Notes under the pieces: generated by a model | Database searches by the model: none | What the model saw: the letters and a program-made list of their open reading frames with translations, nothing else | What the model was told of the DNA's origin: nothing | Translations under genes and position numbers: made by a program | Source of the DNA: an uncultured Clostridia bacterium | GTDB taxonomy: Bacteria > Bacillota > Clostridia > Oscillospirales > Oscillospiraceae | Direction of reading: 5' to 3' | NCBI GenBank assembly: GCA_946186375.1 | Contig: CAMHMZ010000001.1 | Span: 124,001-188,000, forward strand | Length of the DNA stretch: 64,000 nt | Part shown: in pieces, positions 1-10,401 of the stretch | Position numbering within the stretch: the stretch's first letter is position 1 | How the letters are laid out: every line of letters starts with the position of its first letter

Positions 1-28
1 AGACGCTGGAAGGGAAGGGAATAGAAAG

Positions 29-757
29 ATGACTTATGTGATGTCAGATATCCACGGAAACCTGGAGCAGTTCAATTCGATTCTGAAGCAGATCGAGCTC
101 AAGCCGGAAGACACGCTGTACATCGCAGGCGACGTCATTGACCGGCATCCGGACGGGATCAAGATCCTGAAGAAGATCATGAAGATGCCGAATGCAAAAA
201 TGCTTCTGGGAAATCACGAGTACATGATGATCAACGCGATTTACCCAGGAACACTTCCGTGGGAATACTACAGGAGCTCAGATGATATAAGCATCTGGTA
301 CAGAAATGGCGGAGGTGTCACGAACTACGCTTTCAAAAAGCAGAAGAACGAGGACAAGCAGAAGATTTTCGAGTACCTCCTGTTTCTGCCGACACACTAT
401 GATCTGGAGATTGACGGACAAAAGTGGCAGATCGTCCACTCAGCGCCGGAAGACTGTATGACATGGCGAGATTGGATGAAATACAGCAGCAAGCTCGAGT
501 TCAGTGTTTGGAAGAGGAACTTTGATTTCGATCTGATTCCTGACGGCAGGAAAGTGATCTTCGGTCATATGCCGACATATTTGTACCGGTCAGATCAGAG
601 CGGGCCCTTGTCTATCTGGCGCTGTCCGAACGGGAAGGTGATCGGGATCGATTGCGGCTCTGGCTTCCCGAATCCAGGCGATGCGCAGGACTTTCCTTAT
701 GTGGGTCGTCTTGCCTGCCTGCGTCTGGAAGACATGAAAGAGTTTTATGGGCGCTAG
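29..757 (+). CDS. metallophosphoesterase (Ser/Thr phosphatase-like)
   Basis: SDIHGNLEQF, AGDVIDRHPDG, LLGNHEYMM calcineurin-like motifs. Confidence 0.9.
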   Translation: MTYVMSDIHGNLEQFNSILKQIELKPEDTLYIAGDVIDRHPDGIKILKKIMKMPNAKMLLGNHEYMMINAIYPGTLPWEYYRSSDDISIWYRNGGGVTNYAFKKQKNEDKQKIFEYLLFLPTHYDLEIDGQKWQIVHSAPEDCMTWRDWMKYSSKLEFSVWKRNFDFDLIPDGRKVIFGHMPTYLYRSDQSGPLSIWRCPNGKVIGIDCGSGFPNPGDAQDFPYVGRLACLRLEDMKEFYGR

Positions 758-1148
758 GCCGTTGCGAGTCTTGCAATAGTTGGAACAAATCGAGTTCATA
801 TATGCTGTTTACTTGATCGTTACTTGACTGTATTTTTGGTAATTCACAAATTCGTTCAATAAATCGCGCAAAACATAAAGGCCTGTTCACTTTTGCATTG
901 AAAAAAGTTCCATTTCTAATTTGCCGGCCATTTGCTGGCGTCGACAAAAATCGACACCCAGAAAGCTCCGCTGCAGAAATTTGTAGCGGAGCTTTTGGTA
1001 TATCTGAAATTGCGCGCGAATGCGCAGAAAAAATATGAAGAAATTTGATGTTTGGCCACTTTTAGGGCTGACAAACAGGACTGAATATAGTAAAATAAGA
1101 TATGCAAAAAAGAGCGGCAAAAGGCCGGAAGAGGTGAGAAAACATTTC

Positions 1149-3071
1149 ATGAATCCATACTTGGAAAAACTGAATCCTGAGCAATACGCTGCGGCTACGC
1201 ACATGGATGGGCCGCTGCTGATCATAGCCGGAGCGGGAAGTGGTAAGACGCATACGCTGATTGGACGCGTGATCAACTTGGTCGAGCATGACGTGGCACC
1301 GGAGTCCATCCTTCTGCTTACGTTCACAAACAAGGCGGCAGATGAGATGAAAAGCCGCGCTGTTGCTGCTTCTGATAAGAGATGCGGGAAGATTATGGCA
1401 TGTACGTATCATTCATTCTGTGCGGCCATGCTGCGCCGATATGCAGAACATATCGGATATAAGCGGAACTTCACGATCCTTTCGTCTCCGGAGATGGAAG
1501 ATGCGATCAAGTTCGTGAAAGCGAAAGCCGGAGATAAATACAAGAAACTTAGAGGCTTCCCTCCAACGAAGGCAATTGCGTCTATCATTTCCGGTGCTGT
1601 AAATACCATGCGGACGATACCTGATTATATGAGGGAAACTGCTTCAAAATATGAAGGCTTCTCGTTGGAAGTGGAGCAGATAGCGAAAGGGTACACGGTA
1701 TATAAACGCGAGAGAAACATGATGGACTTCGACGACCTGCTCGTACAGTTTGCCAAGCTATTGGAGACAGACGAGAGGGCGAGAAAGCAAATCTCCGATA
1801 CGTATCGATACATCATGGTAGACGAGTATCAGGACACGAACGCGCTGCAGGAAAAGATCGTTATGCTGCTGAGGAAAGACTGTGACAATCTCGCCGTCGT
1901 TGGAGACGACGCGCAGTCCATTTATGCATTCAGGGGTGCAGATATCAACATCATCCTGAGCTTCAAAGATAAGATGCCAGGATGTGAGACCGTAAACCTC
2001 GTAACGAACTATCGCTCAAACGATGAAATCGTGCAATTGTCGAACCAGAGCATCAACATCCACAAAGTAAAGGGTTTTGATAAGCATATGCACGGCACAT
2101 ATGAGGCAGGCAGAAAGCCGGTTGTGATCAGAACGGACAACGAGAACGAAGAGTCTTCGACAGTTTTCAACATGATCAAGACGTTTCACCGCCAAGGTGT
2201 CGAATTTAGAGATATGGCTGTTATGGCCAGGTCATCGTCGAGCATGTACCGCTTGGAGTCACTGCTGACGGAAGACGGGATCTCATACGAGAAATACGGC
2301 GGACTCAAATTCCTTGAGCATACGTGTATCAGAGACGTACTGGCTTATATTCGTTGTTTAACGAACCCGAGCGATCAGCTTTCTTGGTTTAGGGTCATGA
2401 AGCTTCATCCTGGGATCGGTGATACATACGCCGGAAGGGTGTCGGAAGACTGTGTAACTAGCCGACGCTTCCTGACGGGATCAAAGCACATCAAAAAGTC
2501 ATTCAAAGACGAGCTGCTGCTTCTGTCCAATTTCATGGAAGAAGCGGCTGGCCTGGAATTTAAAGAACAGCTCGATAAAACGATCAAGTTCTACTTGGCG
2601 CTCAGGAAGCGTTGCATCAGCATAGCCGACCTGGAAGACGAAAGCACCAGGACAAACATGGTGCACGAACTGGAGGAGGACAAGCAGACGCTGTCTTTGC
2701 TTCCAACGATCACGGAGAAGTACAAGACGGCCGCAGCATTTCTTGACGCGATCACGCTGGATGTGACCGTCAACCCGAACAGTGGTGGCGCGGATCCGCT
2801 GGTACTCACGACGATTCACTCTGCAAAGGGCTTGGAGTGGAAGATCGTATTTATTTTAAGCTGTATGGACGGCCTATTCCCGCACGAATGCATGCCGGGA
2901 AGCGACGAAGAAGGCGAAGAACTTCGCTGTTTCTATGTGGCTATGACCAGGGCAAAAGAAAACCTGTATATCATGGTTCCGTCCTCGGCGATCATAAACG
3001 GGAAGTATACAAGAGGCTATCAGACGAGGTTCCTCGATGAGTGCGAGGATTTCTACAGGGATCAATATTAA
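1149..3071 (+). CDS. UvrD/PcrA-like ATP-dependent DNA helicase
   Basis: GAGSGKTHTL Walker A, VDEYQDTN, VVGDDAQSIYAFRGAD, TTIHSAKGLEW; ATG at 1149 preceded by GAGGTGAG, so preferred over the ORF-track start 1020. Confidence 0.9.
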   Translation: MNPYLEKLNPEQYAAATHMDGPLLIIAGAGSGKTHTLIGRVINLVEHDVAPESILLLTFTNKAADEMKSRAVAASDKRCGKIMACTYHSFCAAMLRRYAEHIGYKRNFTILSSPEMEDAIKFVKAKAGDKYKKLRGFPPTKAIASIISGAVNTMRTIPDYMRETASKYEGFSLEVEQIAKGYTVYKRERNMMDFDDLLVQFAKLLETDERARKQISDTYRYIMVDEYQDTNALQEKIVMLLRKDCDNLAVVGDDAQSIYAFRGADINIILSFKDKMPGCETVNLVTNYRSNDEIVQLSNQSINIHKVKGFDKHMHGTYEAGRKPVVIRTDNENEESSTVFNMIKTFHRQGVEFRDMAVMARSSSSMYRLESLLTEDGISYEKYGGLKFLEHTCIRDVLAYIRCLTNPSDQLSWFRVMKLHPGIGDTYAGRVSEDCVTSRRFLTGSKHIKKSFKDELLLLSNFMEEAAGLEFKEQLDKTIKFYLALRKRCISIADLEDESTRTNMVHELEEDKQTLSLLPTITEKYKTAAAFLDAITLDVTVNPNSGGADPLVLTTIHSAKGLEWKIVFILSCMDGLFPHECMPGSDEEGEELRCFYVAMTRAKENLYIMVPSSAIINGKYTRGYQTRFLDECEDFYRDQY

Positions 3072-3093
3072 TGTTTTGGAGGTTCAATAAAGA

Positions 3094-4137
3094 ATGGCAG
3101 TTAAAAACAGCAAAAGTGAAGAGAGCAAGAGCGTAAACAAAACCGGTACTATGTCGGAAGAGAAGAAGAAAGCACTGGAATACGCGCTGGCGAAGATCGA
3201 GAAAGACTACGGCAAGGGTACGATCATGCGACTTGGCGATGATATCGCCGTGAATGTAGACGCGCTGTCTACGGGCTCGCTGACGCTGGATATGGCGCTT
3301 GGCATTGGTGGCGTTCCCAAGGGCCGTATCGTGGAGATCTATGGTCCTGAAGCGTCAGGAAAGACGACTCTGGCCCTTCACATCGTAGCTTCTTCTCAGA
3401 GGGGTGGCGGTACTGCTGCGTATATTGATGTGGAACATGCGCTTGAGCCTGCTTATGCGAGAGCTCTTGGCGTAAATATCGACGATCTGCTGATCTCTCA
3501 GCCGGATACTGGTGAACAGGCTTTGGATATCACAGAATCGCTGATCCGGTCTGGAGCAGTGGATGTCGTTGTGGTGGACTCGGTGGCGGCGCTGATTCCG
3601 AGGTCGGAGCTCGATGGTGAGATTGGCGATGCGACAGTAGGTGTGTTGGCGCGGTTGATGAGTCAGGCGATGCGCCGCCTGGCCGGTGCCATCTCCAAGA
3701 ACAACGCCACGGTGATCTTCATCAACCAGCTCCGTCAGAAGATCGGCGTCATGTACGGAAACCCGGAGACCACGCCTGGCGGAATGGCTCTGAAATACTA
3801 CTCGAGCGTGCGCCTTGACGTGCGCAAAGTAGAGACGCTTAAGGTAGGCGGGGAAGTGGTCGGCGCGCACACGCGCGTAAAGGTCGTAAAGAACAAAGTC
3901 GCGCCTCCGTTCAAGGAAGCCGAGTTCGATATCATCTACGGTGAAGGCATCTCGAAGGCCGGCGAGATCGTCGACGCTGCGGTAAAGCTCGGGATCATCG
4001 ACAAAGGCGGTGCCTGGTATACGGTGGAAGGACAGAGGCTTCAGGGAAGAGACGCTGTAAAGCAGTACCTTCTGGATAATCCGGAGATCAGCGACGTTGT
4101 CGAGCAGAAAATTCGGGAGGCTCGCTCTGCAAAGTAA
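3094..4137 (+). CDS. recA: recombinase RecA
   Basis: [13 protein letters not shown], full-length RecA signature [12 protein letters not shown]. Confidence 0.98.
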   Translation: MAVKNSKSEESKSVNKTGTMSEEKKKALEYALAKIEKDYGKGTIMRLGDDIAVNVDALSTGSLTLDMALGIGGVPKGRIVEIYGPEASGKTTLALHIVASSQRGGGTAAYIDVEHALEPAYARALGVNIDDLLISQPDTGEQALDITESLIRSGAVDVVVVDSVAALIPRSELDGEIGDATVGVLARLMSQAMRRLAGAISKNNATVIFINQLRQKIGVMYGNPETTPGGMALKYYSSVRLDVRKVETLKVGGEVVGAHTRVKVVKNKVAPPFKEAEFDIIYGEGISKAGEIVDAAVKLGIIDKGGAWYTVEGQRLQGRDAVKQYLLDNPEISDVVEQKIREARSAK

Positions 4138-4217
4138 GCCAAAACCGCTTCTTTGCAGCGTCCATATGTTGACAAAAATGCGCCAAAGTTGCAAAACTTC
4201 TTCGTTGATTTGGGAAA

Positions 4218-4544
4218 GTGGTGATGATTTTGACGCAAGCAAAATATACAGAGGCGGTCGGATTACTGAGTAATATCAGCACGAGGAAGACAGGCGGGAA
4301 AGAGATCCTGGATGTTACATTCATTGCTGAAGGCCGCGCTCGATTCGTGAAGGAACCGATAGGCACGAAGAAAGTGCCTGTAAAAATCGGTTCGCTCACA
4401 TTGTGGCACAAGAATGTGCCGATTCTGTCCGGTTTGGAACCAGGAAACAAACTTACGGTGATATACGAAACCGAGAACCCTAAAAACGCGTATATCGCTG
4501 AGAACCGCGAGGTCACCGCTGGAGAGAAAGGCGGCGACAAGTGA
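4218..4544 (+). CDS. hypothetical protein
   Basis: ORF downstream of recA; no family recognised. Confidence 0.55.
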   Translation: MVMILTQAKYTEAVGLLSNISTRKTGGKEILDVTFIAEGRARFVKEPIGTKKVPVKIGSLTLWHKNVPILSGLEPGNKLTVIYETENPKNAYIAENREVTAGEKGGDK

Positions 4545-4640
4545 TGTTCAGAACATTCTTCAGGCGGCAATACTACGTCTGGAACGCGCTGGCGACTAGC
4601 TGGATGGCAAAACAACACTGAAAATCAGGAGGTGGCGTGC

Positions 4641-4934
4641 ATGTTTAAGACCACACAGCTCATAGCGGAGCATTTCAAGGAGAAAAACCTGAAATTTTTC
4701 CTTGGTGAAAGAGACGGCCATTCCGCCGTGGAGATGTATGCCACTACTGAAGTTGGCAGGCGCTTTTTCATCCGCTTCATTACAGACAGAGATGCAGGAG
4801 CAAACATGAATCAGGTTTTGATCAGAGTTTTCGATTTCGCGGACATTGTGCCAAGAAGCAGAGAAATAGCTGTTCTGCGCGCCTGCAACGATATGAACAA
4901 CAGCGCGGCATATCTGCGTTTTTTCGATCAATAA
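4641..4934 (+). CDS. hypothetical protein
   Basis: ORF with GGAGGTG RBS upstream of ATG 4641. Confidence 0.6.
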   Translation: MFKTTQLIAEHFKEKNLKFFLGERDGHSAVEMYATTEVGRRFFIRFITDRDAGANMNQVLIRVFDFADIVPRSREIAVLRACNDMNNSAAYLRFFDQ

Positions 4935-4965
4935 CGATAACGAAGTATATGCTTCCTCGTGGCTT

Positions 4966-5271
4966 TTGGACAACGTTTCGGACGAATCAGTCGGAGAGGC
5001 ATGTTTCGAAATGTTCTGTCGGATTTGTGCGGCAATCGAAGCTGCGATCCCGCGTTTTGCGAGGGCCATATACGGCGAGGATGAGGATGAGCACGCGGAG
5101 GAAGAAGCGGAACTGATGCGCAAGGCGGAAGTTATTCGGATGATCTGCGAATTGCAGAGGAACCCAATCAGGATTGACCTCACCGAATACCCTTCCGATG
5201 AAGACGAAGCGGAACAAGAAGAGCCGGGCGAAACCGAGGATGAAGGATTTCCGGAAGACGATTCAGATTAA
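4966..5271 (+). CDS. hypothetical acidic protein
   Basis: ORF with very acidic C-terminus; followed by hairpin. Confidence 0.5.
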   Translation: MDNVSDESVGEACFEMFCRICAAIEAAIPRFARAIYGEDEDEHAEEEAELMRKAEVIRMICELQRNPIRIDLTEYPSDEDEAEQEEPGETEDEGFPEDDSD

Positions 5272-5299
5272 CAAAACGACCGGTCGTCCGGTTTTGCCT
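5271..5299 (+). terminator. hairpin, possible terminator
   Basis: CAAAACgaCCGG-tcgt-CCGGTTTTG inverted repeat, weak T-tract. Confidence 0.5.
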
Positions 5300-5334
5300 T
5301 TGTTCCGCATAACACAAAGAAAGGATTTTTTGCA

Positions 5335-5955
5335 ATGCGAAATTTTTACATAGCGGATCTGCATATCGGGCATAGCAACGCGATTCGATTCGATCGAAGG
5401 CCGTTTTCTTCTACAGGGGAAATGCAGAACGAGATTGCAAAGCTTTGGAACGAGACGGTACGTGCAGACGACACTGTTTACATCATTGGCGATTTCATCA
5501 TGGCGAAAGAGTCAGAGTGGCCAAGGATCCTGAAAGAGATGTCTCTGAGCGGGAAACTTGTTCTGATCAGAGGAAACCACGACCCGAGAGGCTTCAGTAA
5601 AGAAACGCGTAGTTTCTTCCATGAAATTTCAGACTACAAAGAGATCAAAGATGGTGATAGAACCGTCATCATGAGTCACTACCCGATGCCGTTTCACAAG
5701 CGGGCATACAGTCCGAATGTTTGGATGGTATATGGTCATGTGCATTTGTCGCGGGAGGCCGCGCTCATGGAGCGCCTCAGGAAAGAAATGCGTCACGACC
5801 AGGAACATCCTCATGATAATAGAGGACAGTGGCTGAACGCTGGCTGCATGCTCCCATGGGTAGGCTACAGACCGAGAACACTGGATGAACTGATCGCCGG
5901 AGAAGAGCCGTACATAGAGGCCGGCTTGGATTGGCTAATCAAGCCAAGAGATTGA
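5335..5955 (+). CDS. metallophosphoesterase
   Basis: ADLHIGH, GDFIM, RGNHD, MSHYPMP, YGHVHLS. Confidence 0.9.
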   Translation: MRNFYIADLHIGHSNAIRFDRRPFSSTGEMQNEIAKLWNETVRADDTVYIIGDFIMAKESEWPRILKEMSLSGKLVLIRGNHDPRGFSKETRSFFHEISDYKEIKDGDRTVIMSHYPMPFHKRAYSPNVWMVYGHVHLSREAALMERLRKEMRHDQEHPHDNRGQWLNAGCMLPWVGYRPRTLDELIAGEEPYIEAGLDWLIKPRD

Positions 5956-5970
5956 GAGAAGGAGTATATC

Positions 5971-6525
5971 ATGCCTATGTTGAGCAATAGCAGCAGCATT
6001 AAGCTGCCAATGGAAGAAATCGAACGTATGTTTGAGGTCATGGGCTTTAAGAAAGTCCTTGAAAAAGGTGCGAGCTTAGAAGTTCCACCGGTAAATATGA
6101 AGGGCACGCCAGAAAGCGGCGCGTTTGCAGAATACGACAAGCTGGTTGCAGACCTAAGAGAAAATGCGGAATGGGTGGGAGACAACAACTACGAAGTCCC
6201 AATCATGCTGTACGACAACCTCCTTGCCGCGGCCAACGCTATCGAAAAGCTAAAATCTTTAGCGGAGAATGGAGCCAGCGCGGTGGATACCGGCAAGCGG
6301 CTCTCGTCTGTTGTAGCCTTGGCGGGCCAGATGGCGACAGAGAACGAGGACGCGCTGGAGGCAGCGTGCTCCTGGATAGCCTCGCATTGCGATGAGGAAC
6401 TCTTGGTTTCTGCGTTTGGCAGGCCGACCGTCGGCGAAAGTCGTGTGGATCAGCTAAAACGCGTTTTTGTAAGCAGGGCGAAAGAATGCGCACATAGTGG
6501 TGACAAAGATGGAACAGATTCTTAG
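5971..6525 (+). CDS. hypothetical protein
   Basis: ORF in operon-like array. Confidence 0.55.
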   Translation: MPMLSNSSSIKLPMEEIERMFEVMGFKKVLEKGASLEVPPVNMKGTPESGAFAEYDKLVADLRENAEWVGDNNYEVPIMLYDNLLAAANAIEKLKSLAENGASAVDTGKRLSSVVALAGQMATENEDALEAACSWIASHCDEELLVSAFGRPTVGESRVDQLKRVFVSRAKECAHSGDKDGTDS

Positions 6526-6730
6526 TACAATTCAAGAAGCAGTACATAGCGGGGCGTCATTTCTGATTGGGATGATTGTAGGCTCTGTATTTGCGTGTAT
6601 TCGTATGCTGCATTATAGAGATGATCTGGCTGAAGATGGAATCCGTGTTGGGTTAAGACGGTCTGGCCAAAAGAGACTGGATAGGAAGCACGCACACGAA
6701 AAGCCTGCTCCGCAGCATGTGCAAAAATAA
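6497..6730 (+). CDS. hypothetical small membrane protein
   Basis: one hydrophobic segment FLIGMIVGSVFACI; overlaps the preceding ORF. Confidence 0.45.
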   Translation: MVTKMEQILSTIQEAVHSGASFLIGMIVGSVFACIRMLHYRDDLAEDGIRVGLRRSGQKRLDRKHAHEKPAPQHVQK

Positions 6731-6832
6731 CAGGCTATATCGCCACAGCGATATAGCCTTCATGTTCGGATGGGAACAAACGCCAATTCAAAACGTCATA
6801 AGAAAAAACAAAGTCAAAAGGGAGTGTTTTAC

Positions 6833-8401
6833 ATGAAAAAGCTTATCAGTATTCTGCTTGTAGCAGTTATGGTTTTCTCGCTGGCCGCATGTGGCCACAA
6901 TACCGTTCCAAGTGAAGATCCGCAAGAAGAAGCGGAAGTGGAAACGCCGGCGCCGGAAGTAGATCCGACGGACGAGCCGCAGGAAACCGAAGTAGCGGAA
7001 GAAACCGCCTCGCCTGAGGACGAGAAGGAAGAGGAAACACCTGTTCCTGATGAAAAGGAAAGTGAAAACGAAGAGGTGGAGGAGACGCCCGAACCGTCTT
7101 CAGAGCCGACGCCGACTGTGACCGAAACGCCGGCGCCCACCGCCACTCCGACTCCGGCCGCGACAGAGCAACCGGGAGAAGTAATCATTGAAGATCCTCA
7201 GGAGACAGAAGCTCTGTCAGAAATCGTCAACGCAAAAGATGATTCAGAAGGAAAGACCGTCAAGAAGAAAGCTGGCCTTAACGGTTTCACCGCCTCGACG
7301 CTCAGTGAGATGTTTTCCGGGCTTGGCCAAAAGAACCGCGTCTACTCTCCGATGAACGTATATCTGGCTCTCGCCATGCTTGCCGATGTAACAGACGGCG
7401 AGACCCGCGAACAAATCCTCGACGTTCTTGGTCAGAGTGATATCGATGCGCTGCACAAAGAAGCGAGAAAGCTCATCAAGAACAATACGCTGGAAGCTGA
7501 GGAAAACAGCGACTTTCCGAAAGCTGTCATTCTTCCTGCGGCTTCATTCTGGCTCAGAGATGGAGTGGAATACAACAGCAAGACTCTGAAAAAGCTGGAA
7601 GACAACTATGACGCTTCTGCGTTTTCAGGTAAAATGGGTTCTCCGGAGTATTCACAGCAGCTGCGTGACTGGGTCAATGAAAAGACCAACAAGCTTCTGG
7701 AGAAGCAGGCAAGCGGCTTGGGGTTTGATGCAGATCAGTTAATGGCCCTGGTCACAACGCTTTACTTCAAAGCAAACTGGTCAGAGAGCTTTGCCGAGTC
7801 AGCCACAAATGATGATGTGTTCCATGGCGCTGCTAAGAAAGAGACTGTGCCGTTTATGCACAAGACCGAGAGTGTCCAGTATTATCGTGGAGAGAATTTT
7901 GCTGCGATCTGCATCAACATGAACAGCGGAGCGGATATGTGGTTCTTACTTCCGGATGAAGGAAGCTCCATTGACGATCTGATGAAGTCAGATGAAGCCA
8001 TCAAGCTTCTCACATCGAGCAAGGTACGTGACGACTGCGAGTATAAGCGTGTTAAGATGTCCATTCCGAAGTTTGACGTAGACTCGGACATGGATCTCTG
8101 TGCCATGTTCGCGAAGCTCGGTGTGACGGACGTTTTTGATCCGGCAAAGGCCGATTTCTCTCCGCTCACAGATATTGAAGAGCTCGCCGTAACAGACATC
8201 GAACACGCCGCGCGCGTGAAGATCGACGAAGAAGGCTGCGAAGCTGCGGCTTTCACCGTGATCGCTGTAAAGGCGACCGGCCTGTTCAAACCTGAAGAGC
8301 CTATCGAATTCAACGTCGACCGCCCGTTCTTCTTTGCGGTGACCGGTCCTGAAAGCGATCTACTCTTCACCGGCGCAGTGAATACGATTGCAGGAAAATA
8401 A
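6833..8401 (+). CDS. serpin-family protease inhibitor, predicted lipoprotein
   Basis: signal MKKLISILLVAVMVFSLAACG with lipobox; acidic/Pro-Thr linker; serpin motifs SPMNVYLALAMLAD, TTLYFKANWSESF, hinge EEGCEAAAFTV, FNVDRPFFFAV. Confidence 0.93.
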   Translation: MKKLISILLVAVMVFSLAACGHNTVPSEDPQEEAEVETPAPEVDPTDEPQETEVAEETASPEDEKEEETPVPDEKESENEEVEETPEPSSEPTPTVTETPAPTATPTPAATEQPGEVIIEDPQETEALSEIVNAKDDSEGKTVKKKAGLNGFTASTLSEMFSGLGQKNRVYSPMNVYLALAMLADVTDGETREQILDVLGQSDIDALHKEARKLIKNNTLEAEENSDFPKAVILPAASFWLRDGVEYNSKTLKKLEDNYDASAFSGKMGSPEYSQQLRDWVNEKTNKLLEKQASGLGFDADQLMALVTTLYFKANWSESFAESATNDDVFHGAAKKETVPFMHKTESVQYYRGENFAAICINMNSGADMWFLLPDEGSSIDDLMKSDEAIKLLTSSKVRDDCEYKRVKMSIPKFDVDSDMDLCAMFAKLGVTDVFDPAKADFSPLTDIEELAVTDIEHAARVKIDEEGCEAAAFTVIAVKATGLFKPEEPIEFNVDRPFFFAVTGPESDLLFTGAVNTIAGK

Positions 8402-8408
8402 GCAAAAG

Positions 8409-8438
8409 AAAAAGCTGCTCGTTCAGAGCAGCTTTTTT
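8409..8438 (+). terminator. rho-independent terminator after serpin
   Basis: AAAAAGCTGCTC-gttca-GAGCAGCTTTTTT. Confidence 0.85.
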
Positions 8439-8454
8439 GTTATCAGAGATGAAG

Positions 8455-8484
8455 AAAAAAAGCCGGCTTACTGCCGGCTTTTTT
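8455..8484 (-). terminator. bidirectional-type terminator
   Basis: AAAAAAAGCCGGC-ttact-GCCGGCTTTTTT. Confidence 0.85.
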
Positions 8485-8502
8485 CGCTCCTTTATGGTTC
8501 GC

Positions 8503-9615
8503 TTAGTGGTGCTTTCTCGACACGAACAGCCAAACGCAGAGAGAAAGAAGGGAAGTAACCGTAACAGCACCGATAAGAGTGACGATAACGGTTGCGCGCT
8601 GATGCATCTGCAAAGCTTCGGCATTTGCTTCAATCTGCGGATGAATGATTTCGATTTCGTTCGCCAACTGTTCTTCGACTTCTCTGGCTTCCTGCGCGTC
8701 TTCCGCCTTTCTGGCTTCTTCTTCAAGCTTACGTGCTTCAGCTTCTGCAAGCTCCCGCTCAGCAGCTTCCTTTTCGTGAAGGCGCGCATCGAGTGTTTCG
8801 GCGTACTCGGCGAGACGCAGTGCAAGATCTCCGCTGAAGGAGCCGTGAGCAGGAACATCCTCCGTCATATACGTGACGATGATAGGGTGCTCCGTGTAGA
8901 TGATGCCGGCCGTGTGGTGATACTGTTCGTAGTAGCCCATTTTCTGTGCGACATCATACTTACCCTCCAGCTTGTAGCGAAAATACTGATTAGGCGCCGC
9001 CTGCTTCAGATAATCGAGCATCATGGGGTAATTATCAGAGTTCGAATACAGCTCATAGAAGATCCGAGTCACGAATTTCGGGTTAAAGAAGCTCGTGTTC
9101 TCAAAATTCTTGGGAAGCTCATCCATCTCCATATCAGCCAATGCGGGCCAAAGAAGACGACAATCACGATTCGCAGGCCAGAAATAGTCCATCAGTAGAT
9201 GGGAATACCGGTTATTTGAGACGGTGAGAATGGCTTCTTCCATATCAGTGAGTTTGTATCCTTTAATGGTGTCGTCTTGATCAAGTTCACCTTTGGCAAC
9301 TTTGTTAGACACTAGCATAAGCAAAGGAACTTTGTAAAGGCTGGCACTGTAGAGGGAGATATCGCCATTATAGTACCACTCTTCACCGGTGCCGGTGTAG
9401 AGGAATCCGATCCCGATCTTTTCACGAGGGATGCGGTTTTCTGCGAGATAGTCCTCGATCAAGGCGGAAATTTCGTCTTCATGGATAACTGTGAACCGCT
9501 GTTCGTTCTGGTCGTCAGCTTTTGCGGTCAGAGGCAGGGCGCTGATGAGCAGAGATGTGCAAAGAAGAAGACTGATCAGCGTGCGGCGGAACGTGTGTGT
9601 TTGGTTTTTCAGCAT
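8503..9615 (-). CDS. secreted serine hydrolase (beta-lactamase/penicillin-binding class A fold)
   Basis: signal peptide; SLYK (SxxK) and SNN motif; C-terminal coiled coil and TM helix. Confidence 0.8.
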   Translation of the reverse strand: MLKNQTHTFRRTLISLLLCTSLLISALPLTAKADDQNEQRFTVIHEDEISALIEDYLAENRIPREKIGIGFLYTGTGEEWYYNGDISLYSASLYKVPLLMLVSNKVAKGELDQDDTIKGYKLTDMEEAILTVSNNRYSHLLMDYFWPANRDCRLLWPALADMEMDELPKNFENTSFFNPKFVTRIFYELYSNSDNYPMMLDYLKQAAPNQYFRYKLEGKYDVAQKMGYYEQYHHTAGIIYTEHPIIVTYMTEDVPAHGSFSGDLALRLAEYAETLDARLHEKEAAERELAEAEARKLEEEARKAEDAQEAREVEEQLANEIEIIHPQIEANAEALQMHQRATVIVTLIGAVTVTSLLSLCVWLFVSRKHH

Positions 9616-9778
9616 TGTTAGATCCCCTTATTTATTTTTTTCAGAATGCGAAAAGACGACTCAAAACTGTGTGTGAGCCGTCTTCCTTCTATGTTGTGTC
9701 TATGTTTTACGCAATGTACGACGATGGTCAACTTTTCACCAAAGGATATTCCCATCGAAACGTTATTTTGGAGAAAAG

Positions 9779-9808
9779 CAAAAAGCCGGCTCAATGCCGG
9801 CTTTTTCT
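9779..9808 (-). terminator. terminator of the 9818-10255 gene
   Basis: AAAAAGCCGGC-tcaat-GCCGGCTTTTT. Confidence 0.8.
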
Positions 9809-9817
9809 CTCCTTTCG

Positions 9818-10255
9818 TTAGTGCTTTGCCGTGCGCGCCTCATCGAAGAGCGCGACGGTCACGGCGAGGCAGAAGTCAGCGACCTGATAACGATCGTTCA
9901 GATCGCCGCGGAAGATCTTCTCACTGATCCCGTACGCGCGGGCGATGCGGTTGACGATCGCAGCGTTGGCGATCGCGGCCTCATGCGCGTTGCGGCGCGC
10001 ACGGTCGGCCTCGGCAACGACCTCACGGTACTCCTCGCCTTCACAGCGGAAGCGGGCAACCTTGATTCGGGTTTCGGTCATGTCCACAGTAGAGACATAG
10101 CCATGCCAGGAGTCGGTGGCCTTCTTAATGAAGGCGACATCGTCGATGGCATCCTCGTCGCCAGTCTTGGCGGCGGACGCAGCGGTCTCGATGAGGGCGT
10201 TGTAAGCGTTCAGATTGAACAGCTCCGCTCCGGGAATATTTGTATTCCGATCCAT
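9818..10255 (-). CDS. hypothetical protein (paralogue of 10402-10800; possibly DUF3232-like)
   Basis: ORF with own leader and terminator; shared C-terminal pattern with neighbour (KIFRGDLNDRYQVADFC / KIFTGCIDRNEDVFDFC). Confidence 0.6.
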   Translation of the reverse strand: MDRNTNIPGAELFNLNAYNALIETAASAAKTGDEDAIDDVAFIKKATDSWHGYVSTVDMTETRIKVARFRCEGEEYREVVAEADRARRNAHEAAIANAAIVNRIARAYGISEKIFRGDLNDRYQVADFCLAVTVALFDEARTAKH

Positions 10256-10401
10256 ATTTTTTCTCCTTTTAATTTTTCATAGAAACGCACAAAGATGGCT
10301 CGCAACTATGTACGAGTCGTCTTTCCTTCTATGTAATGTGTTAATATTTTACGCCTATGGCAACGGTGGTCAACTTTCGTATAGTCGATGTGGCAAAGAG
10401 A

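Noticed and set aside
3355-4242. 295 aa minus-strand ORF opposite recA
   Set aside because: Antisense to an unmistakable recA; no recognisable domain
4966-6730. Prophage module
   Set aside because: Small hypothetical genes without capsid, tail, integrase or lysis hallmarks
7029-7188. Low-complexity GAA/ACGCCG-rich tract as a DNA repeat
   Set aside because: Explained by the acidic/Pro-Thr stalk of the serpin lipoprotein
8437-9198. 253 aa plus-strand ORF
   Set aside because: Antisense to the serine hydrolase gene, which has signal peptide and SxxK motif
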